From contig CP099863.1 in NCBI GenBank assembly GCA_024134725.1, forward strand, positions 2,973,258-3,037,257: 64,000 nucleotides of DNA, read 5' to 3'. Origin of the DNA: Bacillus sp. 1780r2a1 (lineage in GTDB: Bacteria > Bacillota > Bacilli > Bacillales > Bacillaceae_H). Positions within the stretch are counted from its first letter, which is position 1. Each line of letters starts with the position of its first letter. The position numbers and the translations under genes are program-made. Positions 42,233 through 50,867 of this stretch are shown here, one piece after another. The notes beneath the pieces were generated by a model. That model made no database searches. It was not told the origin of the DNA and saw only the letters and a program-made list of their open reading frames with translations.

Positions 42233-42290
42233 TAATTAATATTAGGACATGTATTTGTCTTACTTCGATGGATAAATTTTTGTGCAGAAC
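42233..42290 (-). repeat. Decayed copy C of the glnA 3' end
   Basis: The minus strand reads MFCTKIYPSK-stop-DKYMS-stop-Y-stop against [18 protein letters not shown]-stop. Roughly two thirds of bases match, with no net indel over 58 bp. Confidence 0.75.
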
Positions 42291-42402
42291 ATTTTCACCT
42301 CATCAAATTCTTCTAGAGATAGTCAATAAGCTTTGATTTAAAAAGATTTATTTTAATCCAAGAAATCATATTTCGCCAATTATTAATTGGTTTCGTAATG
42401 AT

Positions 42403-42421
42403 TGTGGTCAAAATGTGGTCA
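42403..42421 (+). repeat. Paired direct repeat TGTGGTCA near copy C
   Basis: TGTGGTCA, AAA, TGTGGTCA, 113 bp from the end of copy C. Sequence between the copy and the pair also matches that near copy D (TCATATTTCG, ATTATTAATTGGTTTCGT). Confidence 0.8.
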
Positions 42422-42760
42422 GCAAAAGTTATTCAAGAACAGTTCATTATGCAATAATTACTCTTCTATTATGCTCTACATACCTCATAAAATTAAATCT
42501 CTACCTTTATTGTAAAGTTCTTTGGACCCTATTGTGCGCCAAAATGAGTTGATGATCAAATAGATTATTCTTTCAACGAAGTCTCTCCACAATCTCAAGA
42601 ATTACATAATGTAAGAACGTGCATTTACTACACAACAAGAATGAATAGTCCAGGTGAATGTTTAGTAGTATTGTGAATAAGCTGTAATTAAATTGAAAAT
42701 TTATCCATTTAAAATATGTAAATAATTATTGGATACTTTTTTTACATAATCAAAAACCCA

Positions 42761-42808
42761 AAAATAAATATATATATTTCCAATTTTAGAAATATATATA
42801 TTTATTTT
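42761..42808 (+). repeat. 20-bp perfect AT-only inverted repeat before the DUF4190 gene
   Basis: AAAATAAATATATATATTTC (42761-42780) and its exact complement at 42789-42808 flank an 8-base loop, 50 bp before the DUF4190 start. It could be a regulatory hairpin or a weak terminator. Confidence 0.6.
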
Positions 42809-42857
42809 CTCCGATTTTTATGGTATAAAAAATTATAAACTATAAGGAGGGTAGATA

Positions 42858-43112
42858 ATGGAAAAAACAAATAGCAAATCAATTGTTTCACTTATTTTAG
42901 GTGTATTATCATTAGCTATACCATATATCGGTATAATTATTGGGGTTGCTGGTCTTATATTTTCAGTAAAAAGCACAAAAGAGATTAAGAGAAATCTTGA
43001 AAAAGGCAAAGGATTTGCCCTTACAGGAGGAATATTTAGTACTCTTGGTATTGGAATACAAGCTGTGATGTTAGCTTTAGCTATAATAGGTTACACGGCT
43101 CTCTTTTTTTAA
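42858..43112 (+). CDS. DUF4190 small membrane protein
   Basis: AAGGAGGG precedes the ATG. The 84-residue product has two TM hairpin segments: SIVSLILGVLSLAIPYIGIIIGVAGLIFSVKSTKEIKR and GKGFALTGGIFSTLGIGIQAVMLALAIIGYTALFF. The pattern SLxLGxxSL...GIxGLIxSxxA...GxxLAxxGxxxxxxG is the DUF4190 signature. Function is unknown; this family often accompanies secreted or envelope proteins. Confidence 0.8.
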   Translation: MEKTNSKSIVSLILGVLSLAIPYIGIIIGVAGLIFSVKSTKEIKRNLEKGKGFALTGGIFSTLGIGIQAVMLALAIIGYTALFF

Positions 43113-43210
43113 AATATTTATGAAAATTTTCTCACTATCACTTTATAGTTATTACAAAACAAGTAAAAACCTACTCTTATGAGCAGATCTAGTCTAGCAT
43201 CCATAACTTC

Positions 43211-43495
43211 TTATTTTTCACCTTTTAGTTCTAGCAGTATAGGTACTATATTTAGTAAAATAGAAACAATTGTTAAAAACCATACTGCCTTTTCCATAGT
43301 AGGAACAACATCCACTAAAGCTGACCAATCTTCCCCTTTTACCCAATCAGATACAAGGCTATGTTCTGCACAGAGTGTCAGTGCCGTGAATGATAATCCC
43401 ATCGCCATCGCAAGTTTATAATCTTTTCCTGTTTTATACATATACAGATTTATAATAGTCGCTACTATGGCAATAAGCCCTAATATTAACCACAT
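43211..43495 (-). CDS. Small three-helix membrane protein, unknown function
   Basis: GGAGG precedes the ATG at 43495. The 94-residue product has helices MWLILGLIAIVATIINLYMY, LAMAMGLSFTALTLCAEHSLVSDWV and AVWFLTIVSILLNIVPILLELK, separated by short charged loops. Intact, but no family was recognised. It lies between junction copies C and D. Confidence 0.7.
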   Translation of the reverse strand: MWLILGLIAIVATIINLYMYKTGKDYKLAMAMGLSFTALTLCAEHSLVSDWVKGEDWSALVDVVPTMEKAVWFLTIVSILLNIVPILLELKGEK

Positions 43496-43731
43496 AATAA
43501 TGCCTCCATTATATTTTATTTATGTTGAAAATATAAATTAAAAGATCCAGTTACCTATTTTATAGTCATATCTGCTAGCTATACAAACACACTTTTATAT
43601 AATACCATAAAAGGTAAATTATTACTTATTGTAATAAAAAAAGATTTTTTATTTCTATAGTTTTTACTATCAAAATAGAAAGATAGCTCCATAAAAAGAC
43701 GCCTCGATACATTATGCCAAGGTGTTTCCTA

Positions 43732-43795
43732 ACAATTAATATTGACTTTTTTATTGATCGCATTGCTATAAGGAAACTGGTGTGTGGAATAAGTT
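43732..43795 (-). repeat. Decayed copy D of the glnA 3' end
   Basis: The minus strand reads FHTPVSL-stop-QCDQ-stop-KSQY-stop against [17 protein letters not shown]-stop. A hairpin (GACGCCT...AGGTGTT, 43699-43726) follows the stop position. It lies only ~165 bp beyond the true glnA stop. Confidence 0.72.
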
Positions 43796-43858
43796 TCACA
43801 TCATCAAAGTCTTCTAGAAATCATATTTCGCAAATTATTAATTGGTTTCGTGGATGCT

Positions 43859-43877
43859 TGTGGTTAGAATGTGGTCA
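43859..43877 (+). repeat. Paired direct repeat near copy D
   Basis: TGTGGTTA, GAA, TGTGGTCA, 64 bp from copy D. The shorter distance is explained by a ~50-bp deletion relative to copy C. Confidence 0.75.
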
Positions 43878-43913
43878 AGCCTTAAAATGTTAAAGAAACA
43901 CGCCCCCAATAAA

Positions 43914-43953
43914 AAAAGCCTGAATGACTGCAAATGCAGTCATATCAGGCTTT
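43914..43953 (-). terminator. Terminator of glnA
   Basis: AAAGCCTGA-TGACTGC pairs with GCAGTCA-TCAGGCTTT around AAAT, 8 bases after the glnA stop, with T-runs. Confidence 0.88.
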
Positions 43954-43960
43954 CTACCAA

Positions 43961-45295
43961 TTAATATTGGCTCATGTATTGATCGCGTTCCCATGGGTGA
44001 ACTTGTGTGCGGAACATATCCCACTCAATTTCCTTAGCTTCGATGAAGTGCTCAGCTAAGTGCTCACCTAATGCAGAAACCATGATTTCGTTAGCTTGGA
44101 AGCTATCTAAAGCTTGAGCTAGCGTAGCAGGTAGATCTACGATACCTTCTTTTACGCGCTCTTCTTTAGTCATTACATAGATGTTGCGGTCGATTGGTTT
44201 TGGAGCTTCAAGGTTGTTCTTGATTCCGTCTAAACCAGCTTTTAGTAATACAGCCATTGCTAAGTATGGGTTAGCAGCTGGGTCTACGCTACGTACCTCA
44301 ACACGAGTTCCTACTCCGCGAGAAGCTGGGATACGAATTAATGGGCTACGGTTGCGTGCAGACCATGCAACGTAACAAGGAGCTTCGTAACCAGGTACTA
44401 AACGCTTGTAAGAGTTTACTGTTGGGTTTGTTACAGCAGTGAAGCTGTGAGCGTGCTTAATGATACCAGCGATGAATTGACGAGCTGTATCACTTAATTC
44501 TAAGTTTCCGTTTGCATCATAGAATGCATTTTTGCCATCTTTGAATAGTGAAAGGTTACAGTGCATACCTGAACCATTCACACCGAACAATGGTTTTGGC
44601 ATGAATGTTGCGTGTAAGCCGTGCTTACGAGCAATTGTTTTAACTACTAGTTTAAATGTTTGGATGTCATCGCAAGCTCTTAATGCGCCAGCATATTTGA
44701 AGTCAATCTCATGTTGACCAGGAGCTACCTCATGGTGAGATGCTTCAATTTCAAAGCCCATTTCTTCAAGCTCTAATACGATGTCACGACGGCAGTTTTC
44801 ACCAAGGTCAGTTGGTGCTAAATCGAAATAGCCACCTTTATCGTTTAATTCTAACGTTGGCTCTCCTTTTTCATCTAGCTTGAATAAGAAGAATTCTGGC
44901 TCAGGCCCAAGATTAAAATCACTGAATCCTAAGTCTTCCATTTCTTTTAATACACGCTTTAAGTTGTTACGTGGGTCTCCATCAAATGGAGTTCCGTCTG
45001 GATTGTAGATGTCACAAATGAAACGTGCAACTTTACCTTTTTCAGACGTCCAAGGGAATATAACAAACGTGTCTGGATCTGGATATAAGTACATATCAGA
45101 TTCTTCGATACGTACGAAACCTTCGATTGAAGAACCGTCAAACATCATCTTGTTGTCTAACGCTTTTTCTAATTGACTTACTGGAATTTCAACGTTTTTG
45201 ATTGTTCCTAAAATGTCAGTGAACTGAAGGCGAATGTATTTTACATTCTCTTCCTGAACCTTTTTGAAAATATCTTCTTTTGTGTACTTTGCCAT
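43961..45295 (-). CDS. glnA: Glutamine synthetase, type I-alpha
   Basis: The 444-residue product matches Bacillus GlnA in length. It has [19 protein letters not shown] at the start, [10 protein letters not shown] (substrate/ammonia loop), GPEPEFFLF and [12 protein letters not shown] (Glu metal ligands), [26 protein letters not shown] and [13 protein letters not shown]. No adenylylation-site tail is present, as in the feedback-inhibited GSI-alpha type. It makes glutamine from glutamate, ammonia and ATP, and in its feedback-inhibited state activates GlnR and binds TnrA. It is second in the glnRA operon. Its last ~60 bp are the source of the repeated copies found down to 23.3 kb. Confidence 0.98.
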   Translation of the reverse strand: MAKYTKEDIFKKVQEENVKYIRLQFTDILGTIKNVEIPVSQLEKALDNKMMFDGSSIEGFVRIEESDMYLYPDPDTFVIFPWTSEKGKVARFICDIYNPDGTPFDGDPRNNLKRVLKEMEDLGFSDFNLGPEPEFFLFKLDEKGEPTLELNDKGGYFDLAPTDLGENCRRDIVLELEEMGFEIEASHHEVAPGQHEIDFKYAGALRACDDIQTFKLVVKTIARKHGLHATFMPKPLFGVNGSGMHCNLSLFKDGKNAFYDANGNLELSDTARQFIAGIIKHAHSFTAVTNPTVNSYKRLVPGYEAPCYVAWSARNRSPLIRIPASRGVGTRVEVRSVDPAANPYLAMAVLLKAGLDGIKNNLEAPKPIDRNIYVMTKEERVKEGIVDLPATLAQALDSFQANEIMVSALGEHLAEHFIEAKEIEWDMFRTQVHPWERDQYMSQY

Positions 45296-45376
45296 CGTGT
45301 GATCCTCCCCTAAATCTAAAAAATATTTATAGTTTATATACTTCCTGCTAACGAAGCATATAAATACTTACAATTT

Positions 45377-45799
45377 TTAATGAAAGAACCGAGACATATC
45401 TCCTTGATTGAGCGTTGCTTTGTTAAAGCGTCCTGCTTGCATTAACTCAGCGCGAAGCATCTTGCGTAATTCTTCATCTGATAGCTCAGATTTGCTTGCT
45501 TCCGCCACAACCTTTTCATCTTCTGGTTTGGTCTCTTTTTTATGCCCTTCTTGCGCTTTCTGAACTTGAAATAGCTGTTTAACACCAGCTAAATTTACAC
45601 CTTGTTCAATTAAGTCACGAATTTCTAGTAATTTATCAACATCGTTAAACGAGAATAATCGACGATTACCTTCAGATCGTACAGGTGTAACTAATTCATG
45701 TTCTTCATAGTAGCGAATTTGGCGAGCCGACAACTCAGTTAACTGCATCACAATTCCAATTGGGAAAAGCGGCGTATTTCTTCGTATGTTGTCACTCAT
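45377..45799 (-). CDS. glnR: GlnR, MerR-family repressor of nitrogen genes
   Basis: The 140-residue product has the MerR-type [62 protein letters not shown]-terminal tail ends [23 protein letters not shown], the region that in B. subtilis blocks dimerisation until glutamine-bound GlnA relieves it. GGAGGAAC precedes the ATG. It is upstream of glnA with a 77-base gap. Two GlnR boxes overlap its promoter (45840-45879), so it is autorepressed in nitrogen excess. Confidence 0.97.
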   Translation of the reverse strand: MSDNIRRNTPLFPIGIVMQLTELSARQIRYYEEHELVTPVRSEGNRRLFSFNDVDKLLEIRDLIEQGVNLAGVKQLFQVQKAQEGHKKETKPEDEKVVAEASKSELSDEELRKMLRAELMQAGRFNKATLNQGDMSRFFH

Positions 45800-45828
45800 C
45801 TCAGTTCCTCCTTTGATTAACTATTTTC

Positions 45829-45879
45829 ATTGTATGCCATGTTAGTTTATCTGTCAACCATATGTGAGAATTTCTCACA
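45829..45879 (-). promoter_or_regulatory. glnRA promoter with two GlnR operators
   Basis: On the minus strand the -35 is TTGACA (45857-45852), 17 bases, then -10 TACAAT (45834-45829). Operator 1 is TGTGA, 7 bases, TCACA (45863-45879), a perfect TGTNA-N7-TNACA box. Operator 2, TGACA, 7 bases, TAACA (45856-45840), overlaps the -35. Centres are 23 bp apart. The layout equals that known for B. subtilis glnRA. Confidence 0.9.
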
Positions 45880-45988
45880 TAAAAATTTTTAGAATATTTC
45901 ACGAATACAATAAAATAGCGATTTTAGTTTATTTTTAATTTTTTTATCCACGATAGCCTGTCTTTTGATGTTACTGAATAAGTTATAC

Positions 45989-47254
45989 TTAAATTAACTT
46001 TTTTGAAATCATTGAATCAATTGCTGTGCAAATGGCTACCTTAACGTGCGCATACGTTAAACCGCCTTGTACGTAAGCAACATAGGGCGGACGAATCGGA
46101 CCGTCTGCTGTTAACTCTAAACTAGCTCCCTGAACAAACGTCCCGGCTGCCATAATTACATCGTCTTCATAGCCAGGCATATAAGCTGGATATGCCGTCA
46201 CGTGCGAATTAATTGGAGAAGCATATTGAATCGCCTGGCAAAACGCCACCATCTTATCTCGATCATCAAACTGAACGGACTGAATTAAGTCTGTTCGCTC
46301 AGCGTCCCACTTTGGTTCTGACTGCATCCCAAGTCTTTCAAACATGGCTGAAGAAAATACCGCTCCCTTTAAAGCCTGCCCTACAACGTGAGGAGCTAAA
46401 AAGAAGCCTTGGTACATTTCTTGGAGACTGTACAGAGTTGCACCTGCTTCTGCTCCGATACCTGGCGTTGTCATACGATAAGAACATGCTTCAACCAGGT
46501 CTTTACGTCCAGCAATATAGCCCCCGATTTTCGCTAGCCCACCTCCAGGATTTTTAATAAGAGAACCCGCAATTAAATCCGCTCCAACATGAGATGGTTC
46601 TATTGTTTCCACAAATTCTCCGTAACAGTTATCAACAAATACAATAACGTCTGGTTTAATGCTTTTAACAAAAGCAATCATTTCTTTAATTTGATTTACC
46701 GTAAACGAAGGACGAATTCCATAGCCTTTTGAACGCTGAATACCAATCATTTTCGTTGTTTCCGTAATGGATGCCTTCACTTCTTCAAGGTCTACTTGCC
46801 CTTCTTTTGTTAGGTCCACGGCTTTATATCCAATGTTATACTCTTTCAATGAACCTACGCCAGACCCTCTAATTCCGACAATTTCTTCAAGCGTATCGTA
46901 TGGCTTACCGGTAATATATAAAAGGTCATCACCAGGTCGCAACACGCCAAAAAGCGAAATGCCAATTGCATGCGTACCCGAAATGATTTGGGGACGTACA
47001 AGACACGCTTCGGTTCCGAATACATCAGCATATACCTTTTCAAGCGTATCTCTTCCTAAATCATCATAACCATAGCCCGTGGAGGGAATAAAATGTGAAT
47101 CACTCACTTGGTTTTGTTGAAAGCTTTGCAGCACGCGAAACTGATTCGCTTCTATCACTTCATCAATTCGTTCATGAATCGGCTTAATTTGCTGCTCTAC
47201 TTCCTTCGCCAACCCTTTAATTCTCTCTCCGTTTGCTAACTGATCAAACATCAT
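45989..47254 (-). CDS. ynbB: YnbB, PLP-dependent methionine gamma-lyase-related protein
   Basis: The 421-residue fold type I PLP protein is of the YnbB/aluminium-resistance family (fused annotation from early plant work). It has GYGYDDLGRDTLEKVYADVFGTEACLVRPQIISGTHAI and IVFVDNCYGEFVE (Asp), then GADLIAGSLIKNPGGGLAKIGGYIAG, where the Lys of SLIKNPGG is the likely PLP lysine. The exact reaction is unknown. The gene sits next to hflX (12-base gap) and upstream of glnR, the conserved Bacillus order. GAGGAAG precedes the ATG. Confidence 0.93.
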   Translation of the reverse strand: MMFDQLANGERIKGLAKEVEQQIKPIHERIDEVIEANQFRVLQSFQQNQVSDSHFIPSTGYGYDDLGRDTLEKVYADVFGTEACLVRPQIISGTHAIGISLFGVLRPGDDLLYITGKPYDTLEEIVGIRGSGVGSLKEYNIGYKAVDLTKEGQVDLEEVKASITETTKMIGIQRSKGYGIRPSFTVNQIKEMIAFVKSIKPDVIVFVDNCYGEFVETIEPSHVGADLIAGSLIKNPGGGLAKIGGYIAGRKDLVEACSYRMTTPGIGAEAGATLYSLQEMYQGFFLAPHVVGQALKGAVFSSAMFERLGMQSEPKWDAERTDLIQSVQFDDRDKMVAFCQAIQYASPINSHVTAYPAYMPGYEDDVIMAAGTFVQGASLELTADGPIRPPYVAYVQGGLTYAHVKVAICTAIDSMISKKLI

Positions 47255-47266
47255 TTTCTATCTTCC

Positions 47267-48529
47267 TCAACTTTCTTCAATCATTCTTAGCTGCTTATAA
47301 ATTGGGTGCTCTTTTGCAATGTAGCCTCGGCACTCGTACTTTTCTTGTTCTTCATTAAACTTCAGAGAGTCGACCAGCGCAACGGTTTTTAACTCCGCCA
47401 ACAGCTTGCCTTCATCCGAAGGAATGAATAGATGAAAGTACTCCATCTCTTTCTTCATTTCATCTTGGATCTTTGTTCCCAGCAAAGCAAGATCTTCCTT
47501 ATTAAACGCGCTAATTAAAATAGAAGCGGGTGTCGTTGGCACAAATAATTCATGCTTCACATCTCGCTTATTATAAACGGTTAACATCGGAATATCTTCT
47601 ACGTCTAACTCCGCTAATAGCTTATGAACAGTTTGCTCATGATTGTGATAGTCTGGATTACCCGAGTCAACCACGTGTAAAATAAAATCTGCTTCTGTCA
47701 CTTCTTCTAATGTGGAACGAAACGCAGCAACAAGAGTGGTTGGCAAGTCTTGGATAAATCCAACCGTATCCGTTAAAAGAGCAGTTAAGCCTGCTGGCAT
47801 GGTATACTGTCTCGTTGTAGGATCAAGAGTTGCAAACAGCTGATTTTCTTCATAAATCCCCGCTTCTGTTAGGCGGTTAAAAAGTGTAGATTTACCTGCA
47901 TTTGTGTAGCCTACTATAGCAATTTGATACACATGGTTACGCTTTCTTCTCTCTCGGTAACGCTCCCTGTGACTGACAACTGTTTTTAACTGACGCTTAA
48001 TTTCATCAATTTTACGACGAATGTGGCGGCGATCACTTTCAAGCTTTGTCTCACCTGGACCTCTTGTACCAATACCGCCCCCTAAACGAGAAAGTGCTGT
48101 TCCCTGTCCGACTAAACGAGGTAGTAAGTAGTTCAGCTGTGCAAGCTCAACCTGCAGCTTTCCTTCTTTTGTTTGCGCACGCTGCGCAAAAATATCTAAA
48201 ATCAGCTGCGTTCGGTCAATGATTCGAGCTTCTAGCTGACTGGATAAATTACGAATTTGACTCGGTGAAAGCTCATCGTTAAACACAATTAAATCTGGCT
48301 CTAGCTCTTCTTCAAGCGCAACAAGCTCTTCCACTTTCCCTTTTCCGATATATGTAGCTGGATGTATACGGTCGCGCTTTTGAGACAAGCGTACTAGAAC
48401 CTCACCCTGTGCTGTCTCAGTTAATGATGCTAGTTCATCCATCGAATACTCAAAGCGCTCATCATCATCGTGAAGCTGACACCCCACTAAAATTACACGT
48501 TCAAGCTCTTGTTTCATCTCAAATGTCAA
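47267..48529 (-). CDS. hflX: HflX, ribosome-associated GTPase
   Basis: The 420-residue product has an N-terminal HflX domain ([29 protein letters not shown], then [17 protein letters not shown]), the glycine-rich linker [23 protein letters not shown], and a G domain with [14 protein letters not shown] (P-loop), [10 protein letters not shown] (G3) and TVYNKRD (G4). HflX binds the 50S subunit and splits or rescues stalled ribosomes. TTG 48529 (AAGGAAAG upstream) or ATG 48517 could be the start. Homologous to B. subtilis YnbA. Confidence 0.95.
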   Translation of the reverse strand: MTFEMKQELERVILVGCQLHDDDERFEYSMDELASLTETAQGEVLVRLSQKRDRIHPATYIGKGKVEELVALEEELEPDLIVFNDELSPSQIRNLSSQLEARIIDRTQLILDIFAQRAQTKEGKLQVELAQLNYLLPRLVGQGTALSRLGGGIGTRGPGETKLESDRRHIRRKIDEIKRQLKTVVSHRERYRERRKRNHVYQIAIVGYTNAGKSTLFNRLTEAGIYEENQLFATLDPTTRQYTMPAGLTALLTDTVGFIQDLPTTLVAAFRSTLEEVTEADFILHVVDSGNPDYHNHEQTVHKLLAELDVEDIPMLTVYNKRDVKHELFVPTTPASILISAFNKEDLALLGTKIQDEMKKEMEYFHLFIPSDEGKLLAELKTVALVDSLKFNEEQEKYECRGYIAKEHPIYKQLRMIEES

Positions 48530-48776
48530 TGACTTTCCTTCCCTTACTGTTAAAGTATTAACGCATTCATATCATAACAAAAAAACACGATTTTCTCTAT
48601 CTTCTTCAAAGATGCAGAATAGATTGTTTTTACTAGTTTATCACGCTTTGTTTCTTTTAAGAAATTATCCCTAAAAAAACGTTGAAATTCTGTTCAATAG
48701 TGGATACAATTTGAATGACTTTATCATTGTAATACTTTCTAACAAACGAATTTTTATACATAAAGGGGCAGTTGCG

Positions 48777-49388
48777 ATGACATGGGACGTTTTGAGCATC
48801 ATTGGCACCGTTGCTTTTGCAGTTAGCGGTGCGTTTATTGCAATGGAAGAAGAATACGATATTTTAGGTGTTTATATTTTAGGAATCGTCACAGCGTTTG
48901 GGGGTGGCGCCATCCGTAACTTATTAATTGGTGTACCGGTATCCGCTCTTTGGGAACAAGGATTATTTTTTCAAATTGCGCTATTATCAATTACAGCAAC
49001 CTTTTTGTTTCCAAACAGCATCTTAAGACAGTGGAAACGTTGGGGAAACTTTTCTGACGCGATTGGGCTTGCGGCTTTTGCCATTCAAGGCGCACTCTAT
49101 GCTACCAGCATGGGACACCCTTTAAGCGCTGTTATCGTTGCTGCTGTATTAACAGGTAGCGGCGGCGGGATTGTACGCGATTTGCTAGCTCGTCGAAAGC
49201 CGACCGTTTTAAAAGATGAAATCTATGCGCTTTGGGCAATTCTTGCAGGCTTAATTGTTGGCCTTCAAATTGCTAGCTCTCCGGTAGAGCTTTACGTATT
49301 ATTTGGTTTGCTTGTTGCATGTCGTATGTTATCTTACATGTACAAATGGAAGCTGCCAATTCGTTCGATTCGCCAACCAAATATGTAA
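48777..49388 (+). CDS. TRIC-type cation channel family protein (YicG/YvgT-like, UPF0126)
   Basis: ATG 48777 with AAAGGGG upstream gives a 203-residue membrane protein. It is made of two similar halves, each with three helices: VLSIIGTVAFAVSGAFIAMEEEYDILGVYILGIVTAFGGGAIRNLLIG and AIGLAAFAIQGALYATSMGHPLSAVIVAAVLTGSGGGIVRDLLA. The repeated G-GGG-IR(N/D)LL motif is the signature of this trimeric channel fold. The frame is open 22 codons further up but without a ribosome site. It is followed by a terminator. Confidence 0.92.
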   Translation: MTWDVLSIIGTVAFAVSGAFIAMEEEYDILGVYILGIVTAFGGGAIRNLLIGVPVSALWEQGLFFQIALLSITATFLFPNSILRQWKRWGNFSDAIGLAAFAIQGALYATSMGHPLSAVIVAAVLTGSGGGIVRDLLARRKPTVLKDEIYALWAILAGLIVGLQIASSPVELYVLFGLLVACRMLSYMYKWKLPIRSIRQPNM

Positions 49389-49389
49389 T

Positions 49390-49420
49390 AAAAAAATCCG
49401 GCATAAAGCCGGATTTTTTT
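49390..49420. terminator. Bidirectional terminator between the channel gene and spoVK
   Basis: AAAAAAATCCGGC pairs perfectly with GCCGGATTTTTTT around ATAAA. It serves both converging genes. Confidence 0.92.
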
Positions 49421-50354
49421 ATAAACGAATATCGCTAGACCTAAGCGTTATTAGCTGATCTTTACCGTAGCTTGCTTCTTCTAAAAGCCTCATGGACTGC
49501 GCACGAATAGAGCGTTCTAAAATATTTCGTACATAGCGACCATTGCTAAAGTCTCGAGGCGTCTGATTGTACTTTACATCCATGAAATGTTCTTTTAATT
49601 TTTTATAAGCATCGCTGCTAAACTGATACTGACGATCATCCATCATTCGGTCTGCAATATCCATCAGCTCATTGACATCATAATCTGGAAAATCAAAGAT
49701 GAATGGAAATCTTGATCGAAGACCGGGGTTTAAACTTAAAAAGTTCTCCATCTCACGCGGGTAGCCAGCTAAAATTAAGACAAACTTATCATTTGCATCT
49801 TCCATATGCTTCACAAGCGTATCAATTGCTTCTTTTCCGAAATCTTTCTCTCCACCTCGGGCAAGCGAGTAGGCTTCGTCAATAAATAAAATGCCACCCA
49901 GCGCTTTTTTCACAAGATCTCGGGTTTTTTGTGCCGTATGCCCAATGTACTCCCCAACTAAGTCTGCTCTTTCAGCTTCAATAAGATGCCCTTTTGATAA
50001 CACATTCATATTTAAAAACAATTTTCCTAAAAGCCTTGCAACCGTTGTTTTTCCTGTACCCGGATTTCCTTTAAACATCATATGCATCGCTTGTTTTTCT
50101 GCCTTCAGACCGCTTTCTTCTCTTTTTTTATTAATATATAACCAAGCATATATTTCTTTAATCATTTTTTTTAGCTCATCCATTCCAACCAGACCGCTCA
50201 TTTCTCTTTCAATTTCTAGCAGTGGTTCATGATTAACAATCGGTCGTTTCACAGGACGTGGAATTGATGTTGTATAGACTCGTTCTTTCTTTGTCTCATT
50301 ATTTAAAACAATATTAATTTGCCCATTGTTTTTAAGAGTTATAGGCTGCTCCAC
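49419..50354 (-). CDS. spoVK: SpoVK, stage V sporulation AAA ATPase
   Basis: The ~311-residue AAA+ protein of the CbbX/SpoVK type has KGNPGTGKTTVARLLGKLF (Walker A), GGILFIDEAYSLA (Walker B) and NPGLRSRFPFIFDFPDY (arginine finger / sensor region). The N-terminus ITLKNNGQINIVL matches B. subtilis SpoVK. It is needed for spore maturation in the mother cell. GTG 50354 is preferred (AGAGGTG 6 bases upstream, and matching the B. subtilis N-terminus); ATG 50375/50378 are longer alternatives. Expression from a sporulation sigma factor is expected but was not confirmed from sequence. Confidence 0.94.
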   Translation of the reverse strand: MEQPITLKNNGQINIVLNNETKKERVYTTSIPRPVKRPIVNHEPLLEIEREMSGLVGMDELKKMIKEIYAWLYINKKREESGLKAEKQAMHMMFKGNPGTGKTTVARLLGKLFLNMNVLSKGHLIEAERADLVGEYIGHTAQKTRDLVKKALGGILFIDEAYSLARGGEKDFGKEAIDTLVKHMEDANDKFVLILAGYPREMENFLSLNPGLRSRFPFIFDFPDYDVNELMDIADRMMDDRQYQFSSDAYKKLKEHFMDVKYNQTPRDFSNGRYVRNILERSIRAQSMRLLEEASYGKDQLITLRSSDIRL

Positions 50355-50566
50355 ACTGTTCACCTCTCGTTTCATCACAGTTACGCTGATGACATTGTAT
50401 CGCTCTATCTCAAGCTGTAGGACGAACGAATGAGATCATCATTTTCCTTTAGCGGCTTGTATTCTTTCTGTAGCTCGCCATTACCCAAGAAATAAACGCT
50501 TATTATAGTTGTATGTGCTAAAACGCTAAACCATGTTAAGAAAAATACTTCTCTCTTCCAGCCATA

Positions 50567-50603
50567 AGAAAAACCAGCCTCATCCTCACGGATTTGGCTG
50601 GTT
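50567..50603 (-). terminator. Terminator of hfq
   Basis: On the minus strand AACCAGCC and GGCTGGTT form the stem, followed by TTTCTT, 7 bases after the hfq stop. Confidence 0.82.
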
Positions 50604-50609
50604 ATCTGA

Positions 50610-50834
50610 CTACTCTAGCTCTACAGAGATATTTTTATTTGGAACAAACGTTGAGATTGCATGTTTATAAATTAACTGCTGCTTTCCTTCTGAATCCAAT
50701 AGAACTGTAAAGTTATCAAAACCTTTAATTAGTCCGCGCAGTTGAAAACCATTTAATAAAAACACAGTGACATAAATATTTTCTTTACGTAATTGATTTA
50801 AAAACTGATCTTGAATATTAACGGATTGTTTCAC
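50610..50834 (-). CDS. hfq: Hfq RNA chaperone
   Basis: The 74-residue protein is a single Sm fold: [61 protein letters not shown]. Sm1 (LxGFQLRGxIxxFDxFTVLL) and Sm2 (YKHAIST, with the KH pair for uridine binding) are intact. The homohexameric ring binds A- and U-rich RNA. GGAGG lies upstream of the ATG. It is 33 bases after miaA, the usual miaA-hfq operon. Confidence 0.97.
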   Translation of the reverse strand: MKQSVNIQDQFLNQLRKENIYVTVFLLNGFQLRGLIKGFDNFTVLLDSEGKQQLIYKHAISTFVPNKNISVELE

Positions 50835-50867
50835 TATTCGGCCTCCTCATTTCTCTATCTTTACTAG

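Larger units (their letters stand above)
42108..42857. other. Gene-free junction region
   Basis: 750 AT-rich bases holding glnA-end copy C with its hairpin (42190-42290), a TGTGGTCA pair (42403-42421) and a 20-bp AT-only inverted repeat (42761-42808). No gene was seen. Confidence 0.6.
43496..43960. other. Junction region next to glnA
   Basis: 465 bases holding glnA-end copy D with hairpin (43696-43795), a TGTGGTCA-type pair (43859-43877) and the glnA terminator (43914-43953). No gene was seen. Confidence 0.6.

Noticed and set aside
18489-43953. Reading the AAAGCCTGA...TCAGGCTTT hairpins as an independent REP-like family
   Set aside because: At 42.2 and 43.9 kb they sit immediately beside a glnA end, and at 18.5 kb beside the AATTAATATTG that follows the glnA terminator, so they are better explained as parts of the duplicated glnA 3' end.
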